The translations under genes and the position numbers were made by a program. The notes beneath the pieces were generated by a model. It was not told the DNA's origin. It did no database searches and was given only the letters and a program-made list of their open reading frames with translations. Positions 1-7,879 of a DNA stretch of 64,000 nucleotides are shown here, one piece after another (the stretch's first letter is position 1; each line of letters starts with the position of its first letter). This DNA comes from Halorarum salinum (GTDB lineage Archaea; Halobacteriota; Halobacteria; Halobacteriales; Haloferacaceae), in assembly GCF_013402875.1 (NCBI RefSeq), contig NZ_CP058579.1:186001-250000 (forward strand), in the 5' to 3' direction.

Positions 1-137
1 GGGTCGACCGTCCGTCTCGGGAGCACGTTCCGCGGGGGCGACGGGACGGTGCGATCGGAAAAGCAGTCGCGGCCCGGTCGTGCCGAGTTCGTGGCGCGCT
101 CGCCCGTTCCGTCCGGCCGTGGCGCGACCCGACCCGG

Positions 138-914
138 TCAGCTCCCGTCGTCCGAGGAAACGAGTTCGTCCCCGACGAGCCGGGCCGTCGCACGGCGGAG
201 TCGGTGGGACACGGCGGACGTCGAGACGTCCAGTTCGGCCGCCAGTTCCGCCTGGCTGGTCGTCCGCGGAACGTCGAAGTAGCCGAGTCTGTACGCCGTC
301 CGGAGCGTCTCCCGCTGCAGTTCGGTCAGCCCGTTCGTGACGCCGTCGAGGTAGTCGGCCTCGTGGAGGCTGTCGACGCCGAACGAGATCCCGTGCTCCT
401 CACAGAAGGCGCGGAGCGCGATGAGCGAGTCCCGGTCGGGGAACTGGACGTCCGCGCGCCAGCCGTCGTGGATCCCCTCGACCGACAGCGGGCGGGCGCC
501 GAGTTCGAGGCTCGTCGGCGCGAGCAGGACGGCCGACTCCTCGAGGTCGATCCGGTAGATGCTGTGGTCCGGGAACGACCGGACGATCTCGAACGACACG
601 ACGCTCGAGTCAGCCTCGAGCGCGGACCGGACCCGGTCCGTCGAACTCCCCGAGATCGAGGCGGCCAGGCTTCGATCGCCGTTCGCGGAGACCGTGTGGT
701 GGTCGGGTCGGATCGACACGTCGGGAAGCGAGCGGAGCGTCTCCGAGAGCGCGAGCGGCCCGCCGGAGAGTCGCGCCTCGGCGAGGATGACGGGCGTGCC
801 CGCGTCGGACGTGGCATCGCCGTCGCCGTCCCCGTCGGGGGAACCGGCGTGGCGCCACCGTTCGCGCCGCTCGCCCGAAGCGTCCTCGGGAGCGGCAGCG
901 TCCGTCGAATCCAT
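138..914 (-). CDS. Bat-type HTH_10 transcriptional regulator
   Basis: A 258-residue protein with a C-terminal HTH_10 domain of the bacterio-opsin-activator type, from about residue 195 to 250 (LTELQRETLRTAYRLGYFDV, then a helix-turn-helix ending in VSHRLRRATARL). The first 40 residues are acidic and low in complexity. Residues 45-190 resemble the ligand/partner-binding domain that precedes HTH_10 in small haloarchaeal Bat homologues. It probably binds DNA; its signal and targets cannot be read from the sequence. The ATG at 914 is the only convincing start. The gene is followed on the same strand by nothing visible in the window and lies 143 bp downstream of the large Bat-like gene, with its own intergenic space, so it need not be cotranscribed. 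The family call is firm and the role is unknown. Confidence 0.85.
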   Translation of the reverse strand: MDSTDAAAPEDASGERRERWRHAGSPDGDGDGDATSDAGTPVILAEARLSGGPLALSETLRSLPDVSIRPDHHTVSANGDRSLAASISGSSTDRVRSALEADSSVVSFEIVRSFPDHSIYRIDLEESAVLLAPTSLELGARPLSVEGIHDGWRADVQFPDRDSLIALRAFCEEHGISFGVDSLHEADYLDGVTNGLTELQRETLRTAYRLGYFDVPRTTSQAELAAELDVSTSAVSHRLRRATARLVGDELVSSDDGS

Positions 915-1057
915 GTGAACGACTTCCCGACGACGGGGTATGAGAGTTGTACCAATACACGTAGTGAGTGGTAACTATCCGGACTACGCGTGTGGTGAAA
1001 TCGGCGTCGCGGGCGGGACGCGGAACGGCGGGACCGGCCGGGGAGGACGGTGGGTCG

Positions 1058-4000
1058 CTACCTCTCCTCGAGGAGCAACGTGAGCAACTTCCGCTCGGCG
1101 ACCCGGAGGTGGTTGTTGAACGTCGGCTGGGTGATGCCGAGCCGGTCCGCGATCTCCTCGCCCGTGTTCGCGCGCGGCCACTCGAAGTAGCCGTTCAGGT
1201 ACGCGGTGCGGAGCACCTCGAGCTGGCGGTCGGTGAGCAGTTCCTCGAGTTCGGCGCCGAACGTCTGCCTGGAGCGGAGCGGGCGCTCCCGGGAGCGCCG
1301 CGCGAGCAGCTCCGCGCCCGCGTGCTCGGCCCGGAGGCTCTCGACGAACCCGCGCACGTCCGCCGGCTGGGGGAGTTCGACCCGCAGGCGCGTCTCGCCC
1401 CCCGTCGCCGTCAGCTCCCGGATGGCCCCCCCGAAGCCGGTGACGTGGGAGACGATCGTCGGCTCCGCGACCGTGACGACGATGAGGCCGTCGTCCGAGT
1501 CCACGACCGAGGAGGCGTGCTCGACGGCGACGGACTCCTCGAGGTACGTCAGCACCGACTCGAGGGGGACGTCGCTCACGGACAGGTACAGCATCGAGGT
1601 GCCGTCCGAGTGGGGGACCGCCCCCTCGAACGTCACGCGGCCGCCGACGCCGGCGGCGATCCGGCTCGGCAGGTCGTTCGACTCCGGGATCCGGACGTCG
1701 AGTTCGACGACGCTGTCGGAGAGCAACGCCCGCCTGCTCTCCCACGCGTCGAGCCCGTTCGCCGTCGCGGTGGCGACGCCCTCGAACAGTCGGTCGGACG
1801 GCTCGTCGAACGCTCCCGGATCGTCCGCACAGACGGTCAACACTCCGTACAGCGTGTCCCCGTGTCGGAGCGGGAGGCTGAGGACCGACCGGTAGCCGCG
1901 GTCGAGCAGTTCCCGGCGCCACTGCTCGTTCATCCCCCCGTGAGCGACGTTCGGGACGAGCACCCGGTCGCCGGTCCGCGCCGCCCGGATCGCGGGTTCG
2001 GTGCGGTCCTCCCCGAGCACGAGCGAGACGGCGTCGACGTAGCCGCGCTCGGTCCCGGCCCACGCTCGCGGGACGAGCCGCTCGTGGGTCGCGTCGAAGG
2101 TCCCGATCCAGGCGAAGTCGAACCGCCCGTCACCGACGAGCTCCTCACAGACCGCCTGCTGGAACTCCTCCCGCGTTCCCGCCCGTGAGCGTGCGCGACC
2201 GACGCCCAGAAGCGTGTCGAACGCCCGGTCGAGCCGGTCGAGCCGGTCCGCCCGCGACGAGAGCGCCGTCTCGCGCTCGCGGAGGTCGCCCGCGAGCGCG
2301 ACCCGGTCGAACGCCGCCTCCGCCATCGCCGCGAGCAGCGACGTCAGTCGTCGCGTCCGCCCGTCGACCGCCTCCTCCCCGGCCGCGTCGACGAGGAGCA
2401 CCCCGTAGCCGTTCAGGGGGAGGACCACCGACCGCCGGGTCGCTCCCTGGACCGCCCGGTTCGGCTCGACGACCCGCCCGTCGGTGACCGCCGGCTCCCC
2501 CCCGACGAACGCCTCCCAGACCGGCGACCCGTCGGCCGGCCCGACCGGCGGCGGCGTCGCCGCGTCGCCGGCCGCGGGCCGGGACGTCGTGACGGGACGG
2601 AGGACGTTCCCGTCCTCGTCGAACCGATACACCGTGGCCCGCTCCCGGTCGAGCAGGTCGGTCGCCGCCCGGCCGACGCGCTCACAGACCTCGACGTCCG
2701 TCTCCGCGGCCCCCAGTTCGCGGACCGCGTCGGCCAGCGCCGTCAGCGTCCGCTCGTGGCGCTCGCGCTCGGCGACGTCCCGGACCGTGCCGACGACCCC
2801 CGCGAACCCGTCCCGGTCCGGGGTCGTCGCCGCGAACCGGGCGGCCACCGGCGTCCGGCCGCCGTCGGCCCGTTCGACGGTCAGTTCCGTCCGGAGGAAC
2901 CCCCGACCCTCGGTCGTCAGTTCCCGACGGAGCGCGCCCGCGGCGGCACGTGGCCCGTCCGCGATGACGTTCGAGAGGTGCGCGCCGAGGAGTTCCTCGC
3001 GGGAGCGACCCGTCACGGCGACGAACTCGTCGTCGACCGCCACGAACCGCATCTCCCCGTCCAGGACGAAGAACCCGCCCTCCTGGGTGGTCGCGACGAG
3101 TTCGGACAGGCGCCGTCGCCGCTCCCACGCCGTCCGCTCGGTGACGTCCTCGAACCACACTACCGGACCGGCGTTCGAGGCGTATGCGTGGAGTTCGAAC
3201 CGCGCACCCGAGGGCGGGTACGCCGCCTCGAGGCTCGCCGGTTCGTCGGTCCCCGAAACCGCCCGGAACTCCCGGCGGAGCCGCGACTCGAAGCCGGCGG
3301 GGAACGCGTCGAACAGCGACTCCCCGACCAGTTCCCGTTCGTCGCGACCGAGCAGCGCGGCCGCGCGGTCGTTCAGGGCCGTGAACCGCCACTCCGCGTC
3401 GAGTTCGGCGTACCCCAGCGGGGCGCGGTCGACGGCGCGGCGGGAGGCCGACTCGAACCGCTGGCGGGCGAGGGCCGTCGAGAGGGCGGCAGCGACGCCC
3501 CGGACGAACGCGACGTCCTCCGACGGGGGCGGTCCCCCGTCGGTCGTGAGGACCTCCAGGACCCCCCACGGCCCGTCCGACGGTCCGACGGGGACGGCCA
3601 GGCCGCCGTGGACCTCCCGGTCGGGGCGGAGCGTCGGAACGGCCGACCACTCGCCGGTCGCCCGGTCGGGTTCGACGGCCGGTTCGCCGGACGCGAGCGC
3701 GCGGCCGCCGAGGCCGTCGACGCTCGCGGACGCCGTGACCGACCCGTCGGGCTCCTCGGTCCAGCCGACCGCACCCCTGAGTTCGAACGCGTCCTCGCCC
3801 AGTTCCAGCGCCGCGACGTACTCCGTGTCGAGCGCGTCGGCGACGACCCGCGTCGCCCGCCCGCAGGCCGTCGTGACGTCCGGCGCCCCGAGCGCGAACC
3901 CGCCGAATGCGGCGAGCGCGTCCCACCGCGCCCCCCCGTCGTCGGCGGTTCGCGTCCCTTCGGCGTCCCGTCGTCGGTCGTCGTCGGTCGTCGTCCCGCC

Positions 4001-4420
4001 GTCGGCGCGGACGATGGCGCCGCGAACCCGCTGCGGGAGCAGCGAGTCGGCCACTCCACCGTCGCCGAGCGTGACCACGTCGGTCGCGCCGGACGTGAGC
4101 GCCGCCTCGACGGCCCAGTCCGCGTCCGGCGGCACGACGAGCACGAACGGGAGATCCGGGTACTTCTCGCGGACGACCTGCAGGAGCTGGATGCCGTCCG
4201 GGCCCGAGGGCGACTGGGACGCCACGACGCAGTCGAACCCGTCGCCCGCCCCGACCCGATTCAGGGCGTCGGTCTCGTCGCGTTCCGCGACGACGGTCGC
4301 GCCCGCGAGCGCGCGTTCGACCGTCGAGGGGTCGAGCCCCCCGTCGGAGCCGGCGACGAGGAGGACGCGGCTGTCGGCGACGGCGGCGTCCTCGCGGCTG
4401 CCGACCGTTTCCGACGTCAT
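1058..4420 (-). CDS. Large Bat-like sensor-regulator (pseudo-receiver, GAF, PAS, PAS, GAF, GAF, BAT, HTH_10)
   Basis: A 1120-residue soluble multidomain regulator. In order I see a receiver-like domain (about 15-135), a GAF domain (170-320), two PAS domains (325-430, 435-555), two GAF domains (560-700, 735-890), a BAT domain (895-1050) and HTH_10 (1062-1120, ending RVAERKLLTLLLEER). The receiver-like domain has Ser at position 68, where the phospho-accepting Asp would sit, so it should not be phosphorylated in the normal way. No histidine-kinase domain is present: sensing appears to be coupled directly to DNA binding. The ATG at 4420 is preceded by a GGGGGGA purine tract and overlaps the stop of an 11-codon ORF (4417-4452). 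A 17-bp dyad promoter element lies upstream at 4482-4498. The position at the edge of the glycan cluster makes it a candidate cluster regulator, which is inference. Confidence 0.9.
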   Translation of the reverse strand: MTSETVGSREDAAVADSRVLLVAGSDGGLDPSTVERALAGATVVAERDETDALNRVGAGDGFDCVVASQSPSGPDGIQLLQVVREKYPDLPFVLVVPPDADWAVEAALTSGATDVVTLGDGGVADSLLPQRVRGAIVRADGGTTTDDDRRRDAEGTRTADDGGARWDALAAFGGFALGAPDVTTACGRATRVVADALDTEYVAALELGEDAFELRGAVGWTEEPDGSVTASASVDGLGGRALASGEPAVEPDRATGEWSAVPTLRPDREVHGGLAVPVGPSDGPWGVLEVLTTDGGPPPSEDVAFVRGVAAALSTALARQRFESASRRAVDRAPLGYAELDAEWRFTALNDRAAALLGRDERELVGESLFDAFPAGFESRLRREFRAVSGTDEPASLEAAYPPSGARFELHAYASNAGPVVWFEDVTERTAWERRRRLSELVATTQEGGFFVLDGEMRFVAVDDEFVAVTGRSREELLGAHLSNVIADGPRAAAGALRRELTTEGRGFLRTELTVERADGGRTPVAARFAATTPDRDGFAGVVGTVRDVAERERHERTLTALADAVRELGAAETDVEVCERVGRAATDLLDRERATVYRFDEDGNVLRPVTTSRPAAGDAATPPPVGPADGSPVWEAFVGGEPAVTDGRVVEPNRAVQGATRRSVVLPLNGYGVLLVDAAGEEAVDGRTRRLTSLLAAMAEAAFDRVALAGDLRERETALSSRADRLDRLDRAFDTLLGVGRARSRAGTREEFQQAVCEELVGDGRFDFAWIGTFDATHERLVPRAWAGTERGYVDAVSLVLGEDRTEPAIRAARTGDRVLVPNVAHGGMNEQWRRELLDRGYRSVLSLPLRHGDTLYGVLTVCADDPGAFDEPSDRLFEGVATATANGLDAWESRRALLSDSVVELDVRIPESNDLPSRIAAGVGGRVTFEGAVPHSDGTSMLYLSVSDVPLESVLTYLEESVAVEHASSVVDSDDGLIVVTVAEPTIVSHVTGFGGAIRELTATGGETRLRVELPQPADVRGFVESLRAEHAGAELLARRSRERPLRSRQTFGAELEELLTDRQLEVLRTAYLNGYFEWPRANTGEEIADRLGITQPTFNNHLRVAERKLLTLLLEER

Positions 4421-4452
4421 GCGTCCCCCCGATCACGCTCGCGGTCGCACAT
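4417..4452 (-). CDS. 11-codon leader ORF overlapping the Bat-like regulator start
   Basis: ATG at 4452 opens an 11-residue ORF (MCDRERDRGDA) whose TGA (4419-4417) shares bases with the regulator's ATG (4420-4418), giving an ATGA overlap. The ATG lies exactly 29 bp from the near edge of the dyad at 4482-4498, the spacing seen for leaderless genes in this window, so translation of this ORF on the mRNA is plausible. Coupled re-initiation is inferred; nothing shows it directly. Confidence 0.4.
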   Translation of the reverse strand: MCDRERDRGDA

Positions 4453-4481
4453 GTCGCGGGTCGAGGCGGCCACGGCGCTTA

Positions 4482-4498
4482 CTTATACGGCGAATAAG
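4482..4498 (-). promoter_or_regulatory. 17-bp dyad element (site 1), perfect palindrome half-sites
   Basis: On the minus strand the site reads CTTAT-TCGCCGT-ATAAG, a perfect inverted repeat of 5-bp arms around 7 bp. It lies 29 bp upstream of the leader ORF start at 4452. The right arm sits where a haloarchaeal TATA box would be for a leaderless transcript. It is one of about a dozen such elements in the window. Confidence 0.7.
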
Positions 4499-4566
4499 CC
4501 GCCGTCGACCGGGCGGGCGTCGCGGGAGCGTTCGGCCCCGCGGCCCGTCGACGGCCGTTCCGGCGG

Positions 4567-4583
4567 CTTACCGGTGACATAAT
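4567..4583 (+). promoter_or_regulatory. 17-bp dyad element (site 2)
   Basis: Reads CTTAC-CGGTGAC-ATAAT and continues AAAA. It lies 53 bp upstream of the small membrane-protein ATG at 4637. The extended right arm ATAATAAAA is a good TATA box, predicting transcription from about 4606 and a short leader. It forms a divergent pair with site 1, one per transcription unit. Confidence 0.65.
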
Positions 4584-4636
4584 AAAACCCGTACGGGGCG
4601 AGCCACCGGTAGGCGGCGAGAGCCGCACGAAGACCC

Positions 4637-4774
4637 ATGACACGACGCAAACGTCTCGCGCTGATCGGTATCGCACTCGCACTGTTCCTCGTCCTGCGGC
4701 GACGGCGGCGCTCCGGGACGGAGCCGGCCGAGGACGACGAGGAAGGAGAGGCGAAGATCGACGTCACGGTCTGA
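4637..4774 (+). CDS. 45-residue single-pass membrane microprotein
   Basis: The ORF encodes Met-Thr-Arg-Arg-Lys-Arg, then one hydrophobic helix (residues 7-19, LALIGIALALFLV), a run of six basic residues (LRRRRRR-like) and an acidic tail ending KIDVTV. The positive-flanked helix suggests a single membrane span. It ends 3 bp before the ATG of the GT2 gene, so the two are almost certainly cotranscribed. The promoter element is at 4567-4583. I do not recognise the family. It could be a small partner of the glycosyltransferase, or a conserved membrane peptide of unrelated function. Confidence 0.65.
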   Translation: MTRRKRLALIGIALALFLVLRRRRRSGTEPAEDDEEGEAKIDVTV

Positions 4775-4777
4775 CGG

Positions 4778-5776
4778 ATGTACGAGGGGAAGACGGTCGG
4801 CGTCGTCGTTCCGGCCTACAACGAGGAGCAGTTCATCGGGGAGGTCATCGACACCCTCCCGGAGTTCGTCGACCGCGCGTACGTCATCGACGACGCGTCG
4901 ACCGACGACACGTGGGCGGAGATCGAGGACCACGCGGCCGCGGTCAACCAGGCGGTCCCGGAGGACCCGCCGCTGACCGACGGCGGCGTGGAACTCGACC
5001 CGCGGGTCGTCCCCATCCAGCACGAGGAGAACCGGGGCGTCGGCGGCGCCATCAAGACGGGCTACCTGCGGGCGCTCGAGGACGGCGTCGACGTGACGGC
5101 GGTGATGGGCGGGGACGGCCAGACCGAACCGGACATCGTCGAGCGCATCGTCGCGCCGGTGGCCGAGGGGAAGGCCGACTACGCGAAGGGCAACCGCCTC
5201 CTCGACCGCGACCGGGACGACATGCCCATGTTCCGGCAGGTGGGCAACTTCATGCTCACCTTCCTCACGAAGATCGCGAGCGGCTACTGGAAGATGATGG
5301 ACCCGCAGAACGGGTCGACGGCGATCTCCCACGAGGCGCTCGAACGGGTCGGCATCGAGGACATGTACGAGGGGTACGGCTACTGCAACGACCTCCTCAT
5401 CCGGCTGAACACCCGGAACGTGACCGTCGCCGACGTCTCGCGGCGCGCCGTGTACAAGGACGAGACGAGCCACATCGACTACCGGACGTACGTCCCGAAG
5501 GTATCGACGATGCTCCTGCGGGGGTTCCTCCGACGGCTCCGGGTGAAGTACTTCGTGAACGACTTCCACCCGCTCCCGCTGTTCTACTATCTCGGGGCGC
5601 TGGGCGCCGGGAGCGGCGTGCTCGCGCTCGTCGCGAACGCGGTGCGGCGCGGGCGGGAGGACGGCCCCGCGGGGGGCCTCGCCCTGTTTCTCGTCGGCTG
5701 TGTCACGCTGCTTCTGGCGATGGTGTTCGACCTGGAGGAGAACCGGGACCTGGAAGTGCTGCTGTACGACCGGTAA
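4778..5776 (+). CDS. GT2-family glycosyltransferase with C-terminal membrane segments
   Basis: A 332-residue GT-A fold enzyme of the dolichol-phosphate-sugar synthase type. It has the nucleotide-binding start VVPAYNEEQFIGEVI, the DDAS motif near residue 40, the HEENRGVGGAIKTGY segment, the metal site region GGDGQ near residue 110, and MDPQNGSTAIS, typical of polyprenol-phosphate glycosyltransferases. Two hydrophobic helices at about 270-290 and 300-318 should anchor it in the membrane. It would transfer a sugar from a nucleotide sugar to a lipid carrier or a growing lipid-linked glycan on the cytoplasmic face. It is second in an operon with the 45-residue membrane protein (3-bp gap) and ends 199 bp before a convergent gene. 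Donor and acceptor cannot be told from sequence. Confidence 0.9.
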   Translation: MYEGKTVGVVVPAYNEEQFIGEVIDTLPEFVDRAYVIDDASTDDTWAEIEDHAAAVNQAVPEDPPLTDGGVELDPRVVPIQHEENRGVGGAIKTGYLRALEDGVDVTAVMGGDGQTEPDIVERIVAPVAEGKADYAKGNRLLDRDRDDMPMFRQVGNFMLTFLTKIASGYWKMMDPQNGSTAISHEALERVGIEDMYEGYGYCNDLLIRLNTRNVTVADVSRRAVYKDETSHIDYRTYVPKVSTMLLRGFLRRLRVKYFVNDFHPLPLFYYLGALGAGSGVLALVANAVRRGREDGPAGGLALFLVGCVTLLLAMVFDLEENRDLEVLLYDR

Positions 5777-5975
5777 CTCCTCTTTCACGTTCCTCCGGTC
5801 GCGACGACGACGACGTGGACCCGCGAGCATCAGGCGGATGTTTTCGGCAGTACAGGAGCCGTCCGGTGAACTCGCCCGGCGACGTCGTGGGCGAGTGGCC
5901 CGACGGCAGCACGAGAATCGGTCGGTGGCGACGGGGAAACCGGAGACCGAGGACTGCTAGGGGCTCGGGCCGCCG

Positions 5976-6890
5976 CTACCGCTGCCGCCGTGAGACTGCG
6001 ACCCGTCCGGACGCCTCGAACTCCCCGAAGTCGCAGAACTCGTCGATGTTGTACTTCTTCTCGACGAACTGCTCCTCCATGAACCGGCGCGTTCGACCGA
6101 GCGTGGAGTCCTCGAGCGCCGACAGCCGCTCGACGAAGCTCGCGTCCTCCTCGCCCCAGAGGCCGGGGTGGGTGAGCACCTGCATCCGGTCCGGGAACCC
6201 GTCCGCCAGCGGCGGCTCGTCCCGCCATCGCTGGTTGGAGTCGCCCCGGTACGCGACGTCGGTGAAGAACCGCTCCTCGTAGGTGCTCTCGAAGCTCCGG
6301 AACGACCGGCGGAAGATCCACTCGGGCGGGCGGTGGAACGAGACGGCGCTCACGGGGTCGCTCGCGACCTCGGCGAGGATGCGCTGTTCGGCCCGGACCC
6401 GGTCGACGAGATCCTCCTCCGGCGGCTCGTCGTTCCAGTACTGGTGGGTGCTGAAGTGGAGTCCCACGTCGTGGCCCAGCTCCTCCAGCCGCGAGACGAT
6501 CTCGCGGTTCGGCTTGTGCTGGACGTTGTAGAACGGCGAGGTGAGCAGGAAGAAGTACGTCGCCTCGACGCCACGCTCGGCCTCCATCCGGGCGGTCCGC
6601 AGCGCCCTCCGGGGCGACCAGTCCACGTCGTGGCGGAGGACGAGGTCCCCGGACTCCAGCGGCTCGTGGTACCCCCGGAAGCGGTAGCCGTGCGAGCGCA
6701 GGCGGTCGAGGAACTCGCCGTACCAGTCGAACGTGAACGCCACGCCGGACCCGCCCGCGCCGGCGACGGTCGCGTCGGGCGCGCCGTCCCGCCCGGCCGT
6801 GCCGCCGTCGGTTTCGGCGGCGTCCGTCGCGTCGGACGCACCGGCCGCGGAGCCGCGGCCCTCCGACCCGTCCGCGTCGGTCCCCGTCAC
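5976..6890 (-). CDS. Polysaccharide-deacetylase-like protein
   Basis: A 304-residue protein. After an Ala/Gly/Asp-rich first 45 residues it has a NodB-type barrel: LVLRHDVDWSPRRALR carries the His-Asp-Val-Asp metal/catalytic cluster, followed by YFFLLTSPFYN, HDVGLHFSTHQYW and SFHRPPEW, as in glycan deacetylase-like proteins of polysaccharide loci. It likely removes N-acetyl groups from a surface glycan or is a relative that lost activity; I cannot show activity. There is no signal peptide, so action in the cytoplasm is implied. The GTG start at 6890 overlaps the stop of the acyltransferase gene (GTGA), so the two form an operon with translational coupling. Confidence 0.75.
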   Translation of the reverse strand: MTGTDADGSEGRGSAAGASDATDAAETDGGTAGRDGAPDATVAGAGGSGVAFTFDWYGEFLDRLRSHGYRFRGYHEPLESGDLVLRHDVDWSPRRALRTARMEAERGVEATYFFLLTSPFYNVQHKPNREIVSRLEELGHDVGLHFSTHQYWNDEPPEEDLVDRVRAEQRILAEVASDPVSAVSFHRPPEWIFRRSFRSFESTYEERFFTDVAYRGDSNQRWRDEPPLADGFPDRMQVLTHPGLWGEEDASFVERLSALEDSTLGRTRRFMEEQFVEKKYNIDEFCDFGEFEASGRVAVSRRQR

Positions 6891-7813
6891 GCCGAATCAC
6901 CCAGCGGGCGGGCGGGCGACCCGACGACGGTCGTCCCCGCGGGCACGTCCTCCAGCACCGCGGCGTTCATGCCGAGTTCGGCGTCGGCGCCGACGACGAC
7001 GTCCGTCGCGACCGACACCTGCGGGTGCACGGTGGTCCGCGCGCCGACGGTGGCGCCCCCGGCGAACCCGGAGCCGAACGCGACCGTGACGTCCTCGCCG
7101 ACCTCGACCTGGTGGGCGAGGTGGACGTTGCCGCTCAGCTTCGCGCCGCGACGGACGACCGTCTCGTCGAACACCGCCCGGTCGATCGAGCAGTTGGCGC
7201 CGACCGCGACGTCGTCCTCCAGGACGACCTCGCCGTCGTGTACCTGTCGGGAGAGGGAGTCGTCGTCCGTCCGGGCGAACCCGAACCCCGTCTCCCCGAG
7301 GACGGTTCCCGGCCCGATCGAACAGCCGTCGCCGATCGTGACGCAGTCGGCGACGTAGGCGTTCGCGCCGATCCGACAGCGCTCGCCGACCGTCGCGCCC
7401 GGTTCGACGACCGCCGACGGGTGGACCGTCGTCTCGGTCACCCCGTCGACGAAGAACTCGTTCGCGGCCTCGACGAACGCCGGCTTCGGGCGCTCGACGC
7501 GGACGAGCGTCCGCCCCCGGAGCGCCGGGATCGACCGCCCGCACACGACGACGCCCGCGTCGGACGCCCGGACCGCGTCCGGGTCGTCGTACGTGCAGAA
7601 CGCGAGGTCGTTCGGCCCGGCGTCCGCGAGGGAGCCGACGCCGGTCACCGTCGCCCCCGGCCCGGTCACCTCCGCGTCGAGGAACGACGCGAGTTCGCCC
7701 GCGTCGAGTCCGGTTCCCGTCCCGCCGGGGGCCCGGTCGCCGTCGGTGGCCCGACCACCGTCCGCGGGTCTGTCGCCGTCCGCCGGCCGCCTCGTGCGTG
7801 AGTCACCCGTCAT
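6887..7813 (-). CDS. LpxD-like hexapeptide-repeat acyltransferase
   Basis: A 308-residue protein with an N-terminal LpxD-like domain (about 25-115, SLADAGPNDLAFCTYDDP) and a left-handed beta-helix (115-300) of hexapeptide repeats such as VHPSAVVEPGATVGERCRIG and VEVGEDVTVAFGSG. A His in NVHLAHQVEVG matches the catalytic-His region of LpxD/LpxA. Bacterial LpxD acylates UDP-sugar amines for lipid A, which archaea lack, so the substrate here is more likely an amino-sugar nucleotide of the glycan cluster. The start ATG at 7813 overlaps the stop of a four-residue ORF at 7810-7824. The dyad element at 7854-7870 is the promoter. It overlaps the deacetylase-like gene downstream. Confidence 0.85.
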   Translation of the reverse strand: MTGDSRTRRPADGDRPADGGRATDGDRAPGGTGTGLDAGELASFLDAEVTGPGATVTGVGSLADAGPNDLAFCTYDDPDAVRASDAGVVVCGRSIPALRGRTLVRVERPKPAFVEAANEFFVDGVTETTVHPSAVVEPGATVGERCRIGANAYVADCVTIGDGCSIGPGTVLGETGFGFARTDDDSLSRQVHDGEVVLEDDVAVGANCSIDRAVFDETVVRRGAKLSGNVHLAHQVEVGEDVTVAFGSGFAGGATVGARTTVHPQVSVATDVVVGADAELGMNAAVLEDVPAGTTVVGSPARPLGDSA

Positions 7814-7824
7814 GGAATCCCCAT
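7810..7824 (-). CDS. 4-codon leader ORF (MGIP) overlapping the acyltransferase start
   Basis: ATG at 7824 opens Met-Gly-Ile-Pro and a TGA whose first two bases belong to the acyltransferase ATG (ATGA overlap). The ATG is exactly 29 bp from the dyad edge at 7854, identical to genuine leaderless starts at 29810 and 21700. On its own a 4-codon ORF means little; the spacing and the recurrence in front of other operons give it weight. Confidence 0.35.
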   Translation of the reverse strand: MGIP

Positions 7825-7853
7825 CGTCCCACGCTCGGGGCCGCCGGGTCGTT

Positions 7854-7870
7854 CTTATTGGGCCGTTAAG
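7854..7870 (-). promoter_or_regulatory. 17-bp dyad element (site 3)
   Basis: On the minus strand it reads CTTAA-CGGCCCA-ATAAG. The nearest downstream ATG on that strand (7824) is 29 bp away. It lies in the 66-bp gap between the membrane hydrolase gene and the acyltransferase, so the acyltransferase-deacetylase pair has its own promoter. Confidence 0.65.
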
Positions 7871-7879
7871 CGGGCCGGC

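Noticed and set aside
968-2188. Long open frames antisense to the Bat-like gene and to many other genes
   Set aside because: They are shadows caused by high GC content. They share no similarity with known families, show Arg/Pro/Gly-rich composition, and overlap convincing genes on the other strand.
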